Positions 24,404 to 31,612 are shown, counted from the first letter of the stretch. The stretch: 31,849 nucleotides of DNA from Alphaproteobacteria bacterium (GCA_024277955.1 JAJRUE010000231.1:1-31849), one strand, 5' to 3'. Notes: generated from the sequence alone by a model not told the origin. Numbers and translations are program-made.

Positions 24404-25419
24404 GCGGCCTCCTGCGCGGGGTCGGCGGCATCGGTGGCGCCGGCGGGATCGGCGGGGCGGGCGAGCGCCCTTGGCAGCAGCGCCAGCACCGCTTGCGGGT
24501 CGGTTTCGGTCAGCACCGTCCGGCGCAGGACCGGCGGCGTGCGGGCGTGGTCCATATACCAGCCCAGGTGCTTGCGGATCACCTTGCGCCCCAGCGCCGG
24601 GCCGTAAAAGTCGAGCGTATCTCGGTAGTGGCCGGCGACCATCGCGGCCAGCGCCGGGCCGCGCGGCACCTGCGGCGCGGGCGCGCCGAACAACGCGTGG
24701 GCGATCTGCGCCAGCAGCCAGGGCCGGCCCTGGATCGCGCGCCCCACCATCACCCCGTCGGCCCCCGAAAGCGCCAGCGCGGCCCGCGCGGTCTCGGGGC
24801 CGGTGATGTCTCCGTTGGCGATCACCGGGATCGACACCGCCGCCTTGACCGGGGCGATCGCCCGCCAGTCGGCGCGCCCCTTGTAGAACTGGCAGCGGGT
24901 GCGGCCGTGCACGGTGATCATCCGCACGCCCGCGTCCTGGGCGTGGCGCGCCAGCTCGGCGGCGTTGCGGCTGTCGTCATCCCAGCCCAGCCGGCATTTG
25001 AGCGTCACCGGCACGTCAACCGCGCCCACCACCGCCTCGATCAGCGAAAGCGCGTGGTCGAGATCGCGCATCAGCGCCGATCCCGACAGCCCGCCCACCA
25101 CCTTGCGCGCCGGGCAGCCCATGTTGATGTCGATGATCCGGGCGCCGCCGGCCTCGGCCAGGCGCGCCGCTTCGGCCATCCAGCGCGCGTCGCGCCCGGC
25201 CAGCTGCACGGCGCTGCGCGCGCAGCCCAGCGCCAGTTCGGCGCGTTCGCGCACCCCCGGCTTGGCCTGCACCATTTCCTGGCTGGCCACCATTTCGCTG
25301 ACCACGAGCCCCGCGCCAAAGCGCTGCACCAGGCGGCGGAACGGCAGGTCGGTGATCCCGGCCATCGGGGCCAGGAATACCGGCGGGTCGAATATCTGGT
25401 CGTCAATCCGGACGGGCAC
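24400..25419 (-). CDS. dusB: tRNA dihydrouridine synthase DusB (NifR3)
   Basis: DusB is a flavin enzyme that reduces uridine to dihydrouridine in tRNA D-loops; in Rhodobacter it was named NifR3 because it precedes ntrBC. Family motifs are all visible: FLAPMAGITDLPFRRL (FMN phosphate region), SEMVASQEM, INMGCPARKVVGGLSGSALM with the catalytic Cys, TLKCRLGWDD, ITVHGRTRCQFYKGRADW and IPVIANGDI followed by GADGVMVGRAIQGRPWLL. I chose the GTG at 25419, because AAGGA lies seven bases before it and it gives the N-terminus MPVRIDDQIFDPPVFLAPMAG; the ATG at 25437, six codons upstream, has no ribosome-binding site but remains possible. It heads the ntr operon and is divergent from ispDF. Confidence 0.94.
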   Translation of the reverse strand: MPVRIDDQIFDPPVFLAPMAGITDLPFRRLVQRFGAGLVVSEMVASQEMVQAKPGVRERAELALGCARSAVQLAGRDARWMAEAARLAEAGGARIIDINMGCPARKVVGGLSGSALMRDLDHALSLIEAVVGAVDVPVTLKCRLGWDDDSRNAAELARHAQDAGVRMITVHGRTRCQFYKGRADWRAIAPVKAAVSIPVIANGDITGPETARAALALSGADGVMVGRAIQGRPWLLAQIAHALFGAPAPQVPRGPALAAMVAGHYRDTLDFYGPALGRKVIRKHLGWYMDHARTPPVLRRTVLTETDPQAVLALLPRALARPADPAGATDAADPAQEAA

Positions 25420-25505
25420 TGCCTGTTCCTTGTGCATTTGCGCAAATTGCTAGGACACCCCTGCCGGGAAGGCAATTCCACGCCCCGGTTTTCGCGCTGA
25501 ATTTC

Positions 25506-25534
25506 ATCATCTGCCTATTTTTTGTGCGCGTCAA
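25506..25534 (-). promoter_or_regulatory. Candidate sigma-70 promoter of dusB-ntrBC
   Basis: On the minus strand, TTGACG at 25529-25534 and GATGAT at 25506-25511 are separated by 17 bases, a good -35 and a fair -10. Transcription would begin near 25499, giving an untranslated leader of about 60-80 bases. Confidence 0.45.
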
Positions 25535-25542
25535 ACGGCCCA

Positions 25543-25571
25543 TTGTCACATCTGGCGCAGACGCATAGATA
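25543..25571 (+). promoter_or_regulatory. Candidate sigma-70 promoter of ispDF
   Basis: TTGTCA at 25543-25548 and TAGATA at 25566-25571 are separated by exactly 17 bases and lie 23 bases before the ispDF start. The ribosome-binding site GAGGAAA follows. The -35 boxes of this promoter and of the divergent dusB promoter are only eight bases apart. Confidence 0.55.
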
Positions 25572-25594
25572 AGGCGCAGCGAAGAGGAAACCCA

Positions 25595-26764
25595 ATGAGC
25601 ACAGCCGCGATCATCGTTGCCGCCGGACGAGGCCGCCGCGTCGGCGGGCCGCTGCCCAAGCAGTGGCGCGAGCTTGCCGGGCGCACGGTGGCGGCGCATA
25701 CGCTCGAGGCCTTTCTGATCCATCCGGCGATCGACCGGATCGTGCTGGTGCTGGCCGCCGACGACATGGGCCTGGCGCCGGGCTACGAGGCACACGCACG
25801 CGTCAGCGTCGTGGCCGGGGGCGACAGCCGCACCGCTTCGGTGCGCGCCGGGCTCGAGGCGCTCTCGGGCAGCGACACCACGCGGGTTCTGATCCACGAT
25901 GTCGCCCGCCCGCTGGTCAGCGCCGATCTGATCGACCGGGTGCTGGCGGCGCTGGACGAGGCGCCGGGCGCGGCCCCGGCGCTGGCGGTCACCGATGCGC
26001 TGTGGCGCGGCGACGCGGGCCGGGTGAGCGGCGTGCAGCCGCGCGACGGGCTGTTCCGGGCGCAAACCCCGCAGGGCTTCCACTTTGCCGAGATCCTCGC
26101 CGCCCACCGCGCATATGCGGGCGCGGCCACCGGTGCCGCCAATGCCGCCGACGATGTGGAAATCGCCCGCGCCGCCGGGCTGGCCGTGGCGATCGTGCCG
26201 GGCGAGGAACGCAATCTCAAGATCACCACCGAACAGGATTTCGCCCGCGCCGAAGCGCTGCTGGCGGCCCCCGGAGACAGGACGATGGACATACGCACCG
26301 GCAACGGTTTCGACGTGCACGCCTTTGCGGCGGGCGACCATGTGATGCTGTGCGGGGTGCGCCTTGCGCATGACCGCGCGCTCAGCGGGCATTCGGATGC
26401 GGATGTGGGGATGCACGCGCTGAGCGACGCGATCTACGGCGCGCTGGGCGATGGCGACATCGGCCGGCACTTCCCGCCCTCGGACGACCGCTGGAAGGGG
26501 GCCGACAGCCGGATCTTTCTGGAACATGCCGTGGCGCGGGCGGCGGCGCGCGGCTACCGGCTGTCGAACGCCGATGTGACCCTGATCTGCGAAGCCCCCA
26601 AGATCGCCCCCCATGCCGGCGCCATGGCCGCGCGCCTGGCGCAGATCATCGGCGTCGCGCCCGACCGGATCAGCGTCAAGGCGACGACGTCGGAACGGCT
26701 TGGCTTTCCCGGGCGCGGCGAAGGCATCGCGGCGCTGGCCACCGTCACCCTGGTGGCCCCATGA
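25595..26764 (+). CDS. ispDF: Bifunctional IspD/IspF isoprenoid enzyme
   Basis: This 389-residue fusion carries two non-consecutive steps of the MEP isoprenoid pathway: 2-C-methylerythritol 4-phosphate cytidylyltransferase (IspD) and 2-C-methylerythritol 2,4-cyclodiphosphate synthase (IspF). The IspD part spans residues 1 to ~230, with the CTP-binding IIVAAGRGRRVGGPLPKQW, LIHDVARPLV and AQTPQGFHF. The IspF part begins with MDIRTGNGFDVHAF at residue 231 and has the metal ligands Asp and His in DVHAF, then HSDADVGMHALSDAIYGALGDGDIGRHFPPSD, NADVTLICEAPKI and VKATTSERLGFPGRGEGI. The fused form is typical of alphaproteobacteria. The start has GAGGAAA before it and a strong candidate promoter. Its stop overlaps pgpA (ATGA). 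Confidence 0.97.
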   Translation: MSTAAIIVAAGRGRRVGGPLPKQWRELAGRTVAAHTLEAFLIHPAIDRIVLVLAADDMGLAPGYEAHARVSVVAGGDSRTASVRAGLEALSGSDTTRVLIHDVARPLVSADLIDRVLAALDEAPGAAPALAVTDALWRGDAGRVSGVQPRDGLFRAQTPQGFHFAEILAAHRAYAGAATGAANAADDVEIARAAGLAVAIVPGEERNLKITTEQDFARAEALLAAPGDRTMDIRTGNGFDVHAFAAGDHVMLCGVRLAHDRALSGHSDADVGMHALSDAIYGALGDGDIGRHFPPSDDRWKGADSRIFLEHAVARAAARGYRLSNADVTLICEAPKIAPHAGAMAARLAQIIGVAPDRISVKATTSERLGFPGRGEGIAALATVTLVAP

Positions 26765-27279
26765 GCCGGCTGATCGCCACCGTCGGCTATGTCGGGCTGC
26801 TGCGCCCGGCGCCGGGCAGCTGGGGGTCCGCCGCGGCAATCCCGATGGCCTGGGGGCTGCATTACGCCGGCGGCTTTCCGCTGCTGGCGGCGGCGACGGT
26901 GGCGGTGTTCGCGCTGGGCTGGTGGGCCACGGCGGCGGCGACGCGCGGGGGCGAAAACCACGACCCTTCGGAAATCGTCATCGACGAGGTGGTCGGCATG
27001 TGGATCGCGCTCTGGCCGCTGTCGGCGGGGCTGTGGCACGCGGGCGTGGACGCTTGGGTCTTCCCCTACCCCGGCTGGGCGCTGGGCTTTGTGCTGTTCC
27101 GGCTGTTCGACATCTGGAAGCCCGGCCCGGTGGGCTGGGCCGACCGGCGCAGGGACGCCTTGGGGGTGATGCTGGACGACGTGATCGCCGGGCTGCTGGC
27201 CGGGGTAGTGGTAGGGGTTGCCGGCGGCATCGCCCATTGGGGCGGCGCGATCAAGGAAGCGATCCTGTGGATTTTCTGA
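26761..27279 (+). CDS. pgpA: Phosphatidylglycerophosphatase A
   Basis: PgpA removes the phosphate from phosphatidylglycerophosphate to give phosphatidylglycerol at the inner membrane. The 172-residue protein has the family signatures VGLLRPAPGSWGSAAAIPMAW (GxLxxAPGTxGS type), DPSEIVIDEVVGMWIAL (the acidic DExxG motif) and FVLFRLFDIWKPGPVGWADRR. Four hydrophobic segments surround them. All acidic residues of the metal site appear intact. The ATG at 26761 overlaps the ispDF stop by four bases. Its 3' end overlaps the start of the next gene by 13 bases, so ispDF-pgpA-pncC form one operon. Confidence 0.95.
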   Translation: MSRLIATVGYVGLLRPAPGSWGSAAAIPMAWGLHYAGGFPLLAAATVAVFALGWWATAAATRGGENHDPSEIVIDEVVGMWIALWPLSAGLWHAGVDAWVFPYPGWALGFVLFRLFDIWKPGPVGWADRRRDALGVMLDDVIAGLLAGVVVGVAGGIAHWGGAIKEAILWIF

Positions 27280-27773
27280 CGCTCAGCCAGACCCTGCAGG
27301 GGCGCGCCCGCGCCCGCGGCGCGACCATCGCCACCGCCGAAAGCTGCACCGGCGGGCTGCTGGCCGGGGCGATCACCGATGCCGCCGGCGCCTCGGACGT
27401 GTTCGGCTACGGCTTTGTCACCTATTCCAACGACGCCAAGCAGGATCTTCTGGGGGTAAGCGCGAAAACCCTGATGAAGTGGGGGGCGGTTTCCGAACAG
27501 GTGGCGCGCGAGATGGCGCAGGGCGCACGCGCGCGCGCCGGCGCGGATCTGGCGCTGGCGGTGACCGGCATCGCCGGGCCGGGCGGCTCGCAGCACAAGC
27601 CCGAAGGCCGGGTCTGTTTTGCCCTGGCCGGGGCCGATGGCTGCGAAAGCGAAACCGTGGAATTCGGCGCGCGCGGGCGCGACGCGGTGCGCGCCGCGGC
27701 GGTGCGTCACGCGCTGGAAATGCTGATCGCAGCCCTGGGTCGCACACCCATTGACCCTGCGCCACTGGTTTGA
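27267..27773 (+). CDS. CinA C-terminal family amidohydrolase (PncC-like)
   Basis: This 168-residue stand-alone CinA C-terminal domain corresponds to nicotinamide-nucleotide amidohydrolase (PncC), which deamidates NMN to nicotinate mononucleotide in NAD recycling. Signatures are IATAESCTGGLLAGAITDAAGASDVFGYGFVTYSNDAKQDLLGV, WGAVSEQVAREMAQGA, and LAVTGIAGPGGSQHKPEGRVCFAL. The competence-associated N-terminal domain of long CinA is absent, as in other short forms. The GTG at 27267 lies inside pgpA, with AAGGAAG upstream; the frame is open further back but overlaps pgpA. The last ~11 residues (GRTPIDPAPLV) extend beyond the domain and are encoded by the left arm of an inverted repeat shared with the downstream spacer. 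Confidence 0.9.
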   Translation: MDFLTLSQTLQGRARARGATIATAESCTGGLLAGAITDAAGASDVFGYGFVTYSNDAKQDLLGVSAKTLMKWGAVSEQVAREMAQGARARAGADLALAVTGIAGPGGSQHKPEGRVCFALAGADGCESETVEFGARGRDAVRAAAVRHALEMLIAALGRTPIDPAPLV

Positions 27774-27989
27774 CAGATTTTTTGTGTGACAAGGAATAGC
27801 GGCGCTATTTCAAGGCTCTGTAACGCCGTCACGCAGAAAATCCGTCAAATCCGAAGGACGCGGTTGCTGCTTCATCTCAGCGGCTCGGCGCGCGCAGGGA
27901 ATGGAGCCACCATGCCCGGCGCCCGCCGAACCCCTGAGCTTTTGCAGCAATTGCGCCAGTGGCACAGGGTCAATGGGTATGTGACCTAG
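27735..27989. repeat. 34-nt imperfect inverted repeat spanning the pncC 3' end
   Basis: The left arm at 27735-27768 and the right arm at 27956-27989 match at 30 of 34 positions in opposite orientation. The shared core is ACCCATTGACCCTG. They enclose 187 bases with no convincing gene. The arms may be terminal repeats of a small non-autonomous or decayed mobile element, or an inverted duplication of the gene tail. No target duplication is obvious. Confidence 0.5.
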
Positions 27990-28005
27990 CCTTGCGCCGG
28001 GGAAT

Positions 28006-28078
28006 GGCAAGCCTTGCCCACGGGCACGGCGCCGTTTTCTTTGAAAGAAAACGGACCGAAATCTTTGAAAGATTTCGG
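28006..28078. repeat. Tandem palindrome element with TTTGAAA cores
   Basis: Three palindromes follow one another: GGCAAG-C-CTTGCC at 28006-28018, a perfect 23-nt palindrome at 28032-28054 with half CCGTTTTCTTT, and a perfect 23-nt palindrome at 28056-28078 with half CCGAAATCTTT. The two long units share the centre CTTTGAAAG. The layout resembles the elements at 4889-4948 and 9552-9614 but the sequence differs. Confidence 0.75.
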
Positions 28079-28257
28079 CGCCCAGGGTCAAAACCCGATC
28101 ACCCTCCTGGCCGACCTGGACCCGGCGCAGGTCGGACACCGCTCCCTCCACCGCTGCTCGCCGCAACCGTCCATCAACCGCCCGCGCCGCCCGGCCCCGG
28201 CCATCGCGAAACTGCCCGCTTCGTGATCACCGCCCGGCCCTGGCTGCCCATTTTTTC

Positions 28258-28283
28258 GGCAGTTGCGGAACTGCCCCGTTTTT
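28258..28283 (+). terminator. Rho-independent terminator-like hairpin
   Basis: A perfect 7-base stem (GGCAGTT / AACTGCC, loop GCGG) at 28258-28275 is followed by CCG and T5 at 28279-28283 on the plus strand. It stands nearly 500 bases after the pncC stop and 90 bases before the amt start. It could end the ispDF-pgpA-pncC message, a leader RNA or an unannotated small RNA. Confidence 0.5.
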
Positions 28284-28372
28284 CAGCGCCCCGCCCCGGA
28301 CAAACGCTTTTCTTTTGGGCGGTTTCGGTTTTCCTGCCGCCAAAACCGGACCCCACGCAAGGAGACTTCATC

Positions 28373-29569
28373 ATGGTCGGCGCAGACACCGCCTGGATAA
28401 TCGTGGCAACCGCCCTGGTGCTGTTCATGTCGCTGCCCGGTCTGGCGCTGTTCTACGGCGGGCTGGTGCGGGCGCGCAACGTGCTGAGCGTCTTCATGCA
28501 GGTCTATGCCATCGCCGCGCTCATGAGCATCGCCTGGCTGGTCTTCGGCTATTCGATTGCCTTTGGCGAGGCGTCGCCGCTTTGGGGCGGGCTGGGCAAG
28601 ATGTTCCTGGCCGGGATCACCGCCGACACGGTGCGCGGCACCCTGCCCGAAGTGCTGTTCTTTGCCTTTCAGATGACCTTCGCGATCATCACCCCGGCGC
28701 TGATCGTCGGCGCCTATGTGGAGCGGATCGGCTTTGGCTTTGTGCTGGTGTTCTCGACACTGTGGATGCTGCTGGTCTATGCGCCAGTGGCGCACTGGAT
28801 CTGGGGCGGCGGCATGCTGTCGGACGGCGGCATCTTCGGCGCCATCGGCGCGCGCGATTTTGCCGGCGGCATCGTGGTGCACGAAACCGCCGGCCTGGCG
28901 GCGCTGGTGATCGCGGTGATGCTGGGGCCGCGGCGCGACCGCTCGAAGCCGCCGCACAACCCGGGCTACGTGATGATCGGCGCGGCGATGCTGTGGGTCG
29001 GCTGGTTCGGCTTCAACGGCGGATCACAACTGGCCGCCGACGGGGGCGCGGCCATGGCGCTGACCGTCACCCATATTTCCGCCGCCGCCGCGTCGCTGAC
29101 CTGGGCGCTGTGGGAAAAGGTGAAATACGGCAAGGCGTCGCTGGTGGGGATCGTCACCGGCACCATCGCCGGGCTGGCCTCGATCACCCCGGCCTCGGGC
29201 TTTGTCGGCCCCATCGAGGCGCTGATCATCGGCGCCATCGCCGGGGTGCTGTGCCAGGAAGCGGTGAACGTGATCCGCAACCGGCTGAAGATCGACGACA
29301 CGCTGGACGTGTTCGCGGTGCACGGGGTGGGCGGCATCTTCGGTTCGCTCAGCCTGCCGTTTTTCGGAATGCTCGGCTTTGCCAATGACGCGACCTGGGG
29401 CGCGCAGCTGGGCACGCTGGCGATCGTGGGGGTATTTACGGTGATCCTCAGCGCGGTGCTGGTCAAGCTGGTGGCGCTGGTGACCCCGCTGCGGGTCGAT
29501 GCCGAAGCCGAAACCAACGGGCTGGACCTGTCGCTGCACGGCGAACGCGCCTACGACCACGTGTCCTGA
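28373..29569 (+). CDS. amt: Ammonium transporter (Amt family)
   Basis: This 398-residue inner-membrane protein is an Amt/Mep/Rh ammonium transporter, working as a trimer. About eleven membrane helices are present. The twin pore histidines are visible: His170 in FAGGIVVHETAGLAAL and His317 in DVFAVHGVGGIFGS. Other signatures are LFYGGLVRARNVLSVFMQ, FAFQMTFAIITPALIVGAYVER and WFGFNGGSQLAADG. The residue after the first His is Glu, where E. coli AmtB has Ile-Asn, a known area of variation. There is no cleavable signal peptide; the protein starts MVGADTAWIIVATALVLFMSLPGLALFYGG. AAGGAG precedes the ATG. No glnK/PII gene is adjacent, unlike the common glnK-amtB pair. NtrC control is plausible but unproven. 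Confidence 0.93.
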   Translation: MVGADTAWIIVATALVLFMSLPGLALFYGGLVRARNVLSVFMQVYAIAALMSIAWLVFGYSIAFGEASPLWGGLGKMFLAGITADTVRGTLPEVLFFAFQMTFAIITPALIVGAYVERIGFGFVLVFSTLWMLLVYAPVAHWIWGGGMLSDGGIFGAIGARDFAGGIVVHETAGLAALVIAVMLGPRRDRSKPPHNPGYVMIGAAMLWVGWFGFNGGSQLAADGGAAMALTVTHISAAAASLTWALWEKVKYGKASLVGIVTGTIAGLASITPASGFVGPIEALIIGAIAGVLCQEAVNVIRNRLKIDDTLDVFAVHGVGGIFGSLSLPFFGMLGFANDATWGAQLGTLAIVGVFTVILSAVLVKLVALVTPLRVDAEAETNGLDLSLHGERAYDHVS

Positions 29570-29584
29570 GCGGTTTTCCGGCGC

Positions 29585-30892
29585 CTACCCCGCCAGCACC
29601 CGGCTGAACGTGGCGATGTCCGGTGCGATATCGGCGCTGCCGACCGCCTGCCAGAGCGCCCCGGCCCGTTCCGCCCCCAGCAACGCCTCGGCCTTGGCGC
29701 GCAGCCTGGCCCGGCGCGTTTGTGCCGCCATCGGCCGCGCCAGATCGTACGCGGCCTGCCGCGTCGCGCCGCCCGCCAGTTGCAGCCCCACCCGCGCCTC
29801 GGTTTCGCCAAGCGCCGGGTCGAATCCCACCCGAACCCGCGCGCGCATCCGGGCCAGGGCCGGATCGCGCGCCAGCCGGTCGCTGAAACTGTCCAGCGCC
29901 GCCGTGTCGTGGCCCGCAAGGCGCAGCGCCACCACCTGACGAAAGGAAAACTTGGCCTCCAGCCCGGTCGCCGGCTCGGCGACGTTGCACACGGTTTCCC
30001 AGCGCGGATGGGCGGTGACCTCGACCGTCTCGACCGCCCCGGCGGCATCACCCCGGGCATCCCCCAGCGCCTCGCCCAGCGCCTCCAGCGCCGCGTGCAG
30101 CCCGTGGCAACAGGCGTGGAACTTGTGGCTGTTCGCTTCGATCAGCCAGCGTGCGCCAAGCCCGTCGAGCGCCGTCAGATCGCCGGCCCCGTGATGGGTC
30201 GCGCCAAAGCCCTGCGCCCCGTCCAGCGCCGCCATGTGCGCGCTCAGGCCGCGCGCCGCCAACAGCGCGGCCTCTACCCCGTTGGCGGCGGCGATCCCGG
30301 CGTTGAGCGGCTTGCCCATGGTGCCGAAAACCGCTTTCAGCCCCGACGCGCGGCTGGCCGCCAGCCCCAGCGCGTGGCCGCCCTGCCCCGCGTCCAGTTC
30401 CAGCAGGCGTGCCCCGGCCAGCACCGCGCCGAACGCGCCGGCGGTGGCGGTTTGGTGAAACCCGGCCTGGTAATGGCCGCGCCCCAGCCACAGGCCAAGG
30501 CGCACCGCCGCCTCGGCCCCGATCGCCGCCGCGTCAAGCAGCGCCGCGCCGCTGGCGCCGGTCCGTTCGGCCAGGGCCAGCGCCGCCGGCACCACCGCAA
30601 CCGAGGTGTGGCCGATATGGGCGAAATGGGTGTCGTCATAATCCAGCGCATGGCTGATCGCGCCATTGACCATCGCCGCCATGCGCGCCGGCGCCCTGCC
30701 GCCGCCGATCAGCGAGGCTTCGCCGCGCCCGGCCTCTTCAAGCGCCTGGGCGCGCAGGATCGCCGCGACCTCGGTGCCGGCGCCGGCAATGGCGCAGGCG
30801 GCCCAGTCGAAAAGCGAAAGCCGCATCATTTCGCGTGCCTCGCCGCCGGGGGTTGCCTGCCGGGCAAAGTCCACGAGCCGTTCTGCCAGCAT
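29585..30892 (-). CDS. MmgE/PrpD family protein
   Basis: This 435-residue cytoplasmic protein belongs to the MmgE/PrpD family, which includes 2-methylcitrate dehydratase, cis-aconitate decarboxylase and many members of unknown substrate. Family signatures are NGAISHALDYDDTHFAHIGHTSVAVVPAALALAE, GFHQTATAGAFGAVLAGARLL, SRASGLKAVFGTMGKPLNAGIAAANGVEAALLA, and KFHACCHGLHAALEAL with the C-terminal-domain His. No other methylcitrate-cycle gene (prpB, prpC) is nearby, so a propionate role should not be assumed. The ATG at 30892 has GGA about eleven bases upstream. The stop is only 15 bases from the convergent amt stop, leaving no room for a separate terminator. Confidence 0.88.
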   Translation of the reverse strand: MLAERLVDFARQATPGGEAREMMRLSLFDWAACAIAGAGTEVAAILRAQALEEAGRGEASLIGGGRAPARMAAMVNGAISHALDYDDTHFAHIGHTSVAVVPAALALAERTGASGAALLDAAAIGAEAAVRLGLWLGRGHYQAGFHQTATAGAFGAVLAGARLLELDAGQGGHALGLAASRASGLKAVFGTMGKPLNAGIAAANGVEAALLAARGLSAHMAALDGAQGFGATHHGAGDLTALDGLGARWLIEANSHKFHACCHGLHAALEALGEALGDARGDAAGAVETVEVTAHPRWETVCNVAEPATGLEAKFSFRQVVALRLAGHDTAALDSFSDRLARDPALARMRARVRVGFDPALGETEARVGLQLAGGATRQAAYDLARPMAAQTRRARLRAKAEALLGAERAGALWQAVGSADIAPDIATFSRVLAG

Positions 30893-30947
30893 CAGCCATG
30901 TCCTTTCAAACGGCGCGCCCCGTGCCGGGGCGCATTATTTCAGGTTT

Positions 30948-31048
30948 GCCCCGCTGGCGCGGGGCGTTTCGCTCCGCTGGGGGATATTTCCGGACAGAAG
31001 AAGGTGTTTTGTTGTTCTTCCGGATTTCTTCTGTCCAGAAATATCCCC
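30948..31048. repeat. GGATATTT...GGACAGAAGAAG repeats forming a near-palindrome
   Basis: A GCCCCGC-TGGC-GCGGGGC hairpin at 30948-30965 leads into a plus-oriented 26-base unit at 30979-31004. An inverted copy lies at 31026-31048. The two 23-base arms (30980-31002 and 31026-31048) match at 22 positions around a 23-base T-rich centre. It lies downstream of the ratA-like gene and upstream of the MmgE/PrpD gene, both on the minus strand, and may end the first transcript. Confidence 0.8.
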
Positions 31049-31085
31049 GCCGGAGGCATGAAATCCAGCCCCGTCGCCACCCGCT

Positions 31086-31541
31086 TCAGCCGCCGGGGCC
31101 GTAAAGTGCGGCGGCGCGGTCTTCGAAAGCGCGCACGATGCGCTGCATCGCCTCGTTGAACACCACGCCGATCACCTTTTGCAGGATGGCGTTGCGAAAC
31201 TCGAAGTCCACGGAAAAATCCACCTCGCAGCCGCCCTCGGGCAGGTCGGTGAACTGCCAGTGCGACTGCAGATAGCGAAACGGCCCGTCCAGGTATTCGG
31301 TCTCGATCCGGTGGGTGTCGGGCCACAGCACCACCCGGCTGCCAAAGCGTTCGCGAAACACCTTGAACGAGATCACCAGATCGGCCGCCATCACCTCGTG
31401 GTCACCGCAATCGCGCCGCGACCGGATGCGCGCCGCCGCCGTCCAGGGCAGGAATTCCTGGTAGCGTTCGACATCCGCCACCAGGTCGTACATTTGCTGC
31501 GCGCTGTAAGGCAGCTTGCGTTTTTCGCTGTGTTTGGGCAT
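31086..31541 (-). CDS. RatA/COQ10-like START-domain protein
   Basis: This 151-residue protein has the polyketide-cyclase/START (COQ10, RatA) fold. Homologues bind ubiquinone precursors and help respiratory electron transport; E. coli RatA was also reported to block 70S assembly, and this is why databases often call the family a toxin. The signature is RKLPYSAQQMYDLVADVERYQEFLPWTAAARI near the N-terminus, with FRERFGSRVVLWP and VDFSVDFEFRNAILQKVIGVVFNEAMQRIVRAFEDRA at the end, including the long C-terminal helix. I chose the ATG at 31541 (MPKHSEKRKLPYS); ATGs at 31550 and 31586 are also in frame but add residues not usual in the family. No antitoxin partner gene is beside it, so a ubiquinone-binding role is more likely. 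Confidence 0.87.
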   Translation of the reverse strand: MPKHSEKRKLPYSAQQMYDLVADVERYQEFLPWTAAARIRSRRDCGDHEVMAADLVISFKVFRERFGSRVVLWPDTHRIETEYLDGPFRYLQSHWQFTDLPEGGCEVDFSVDFEFRNAILQKVIGVVFNEAMQRIVRAFEDRAAALYGPGG

Positions 31542-31612
31542 GGCATTCATGAAGATATGGTGACGTGCGCCCCCCATGTAGGGCAATGGCGCGCGCTTTG
31601 CAAGGGGAAGTC

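Larger units (their letters stand above)
27774..28372. other. 599-base leader/spacer before the ammonium transporter
   Basis: No convincing gene lies here; open frames on both strands have codon use unlike the neighbours. It holds the inner part and right arm of the inverted repeat (to 27989), a tandem-palindrome element at 28006-28078, a terminator-like hairpin with T5 at 28258-28283, and a CGGTTTT/AAAACCG hairpin at 28326-28348. The ribosome-binding site AAGGAG follows at 28359-28364. Part of it could be the amt leader or a small RNA. Confidence 0.5.

Noticed and set aside
27961..27980. TGGCAC box as a sigma-54 promoter before amt
   Set aside because: No TTGC/TTGCA box lies at the required spacing, and the NtrC here lacks the sigma-54 contact loop.
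27786..28166. Small open frames on both strands in the spacer after pncC
   Set aside because: They run through palindromes and the inverted-repeat arm, codon use is unlike the neighbours, and I recognise no protein family.
29585..30892. Methylcitrate-cycle PrpD
   Set aside because: No prpB, prpC or prpR lies nearby, and the MmgE/PrpD family is functionally broad, so a specific propionate role was not assigned.
31086..31586. RatA toxin-antitoxin system
   Set aside because: The family is often labelled as a toxin, but no RatB-like or other antitoxin gene adjoins it; a COQ10-type ubiquinone-binding role is more likely.
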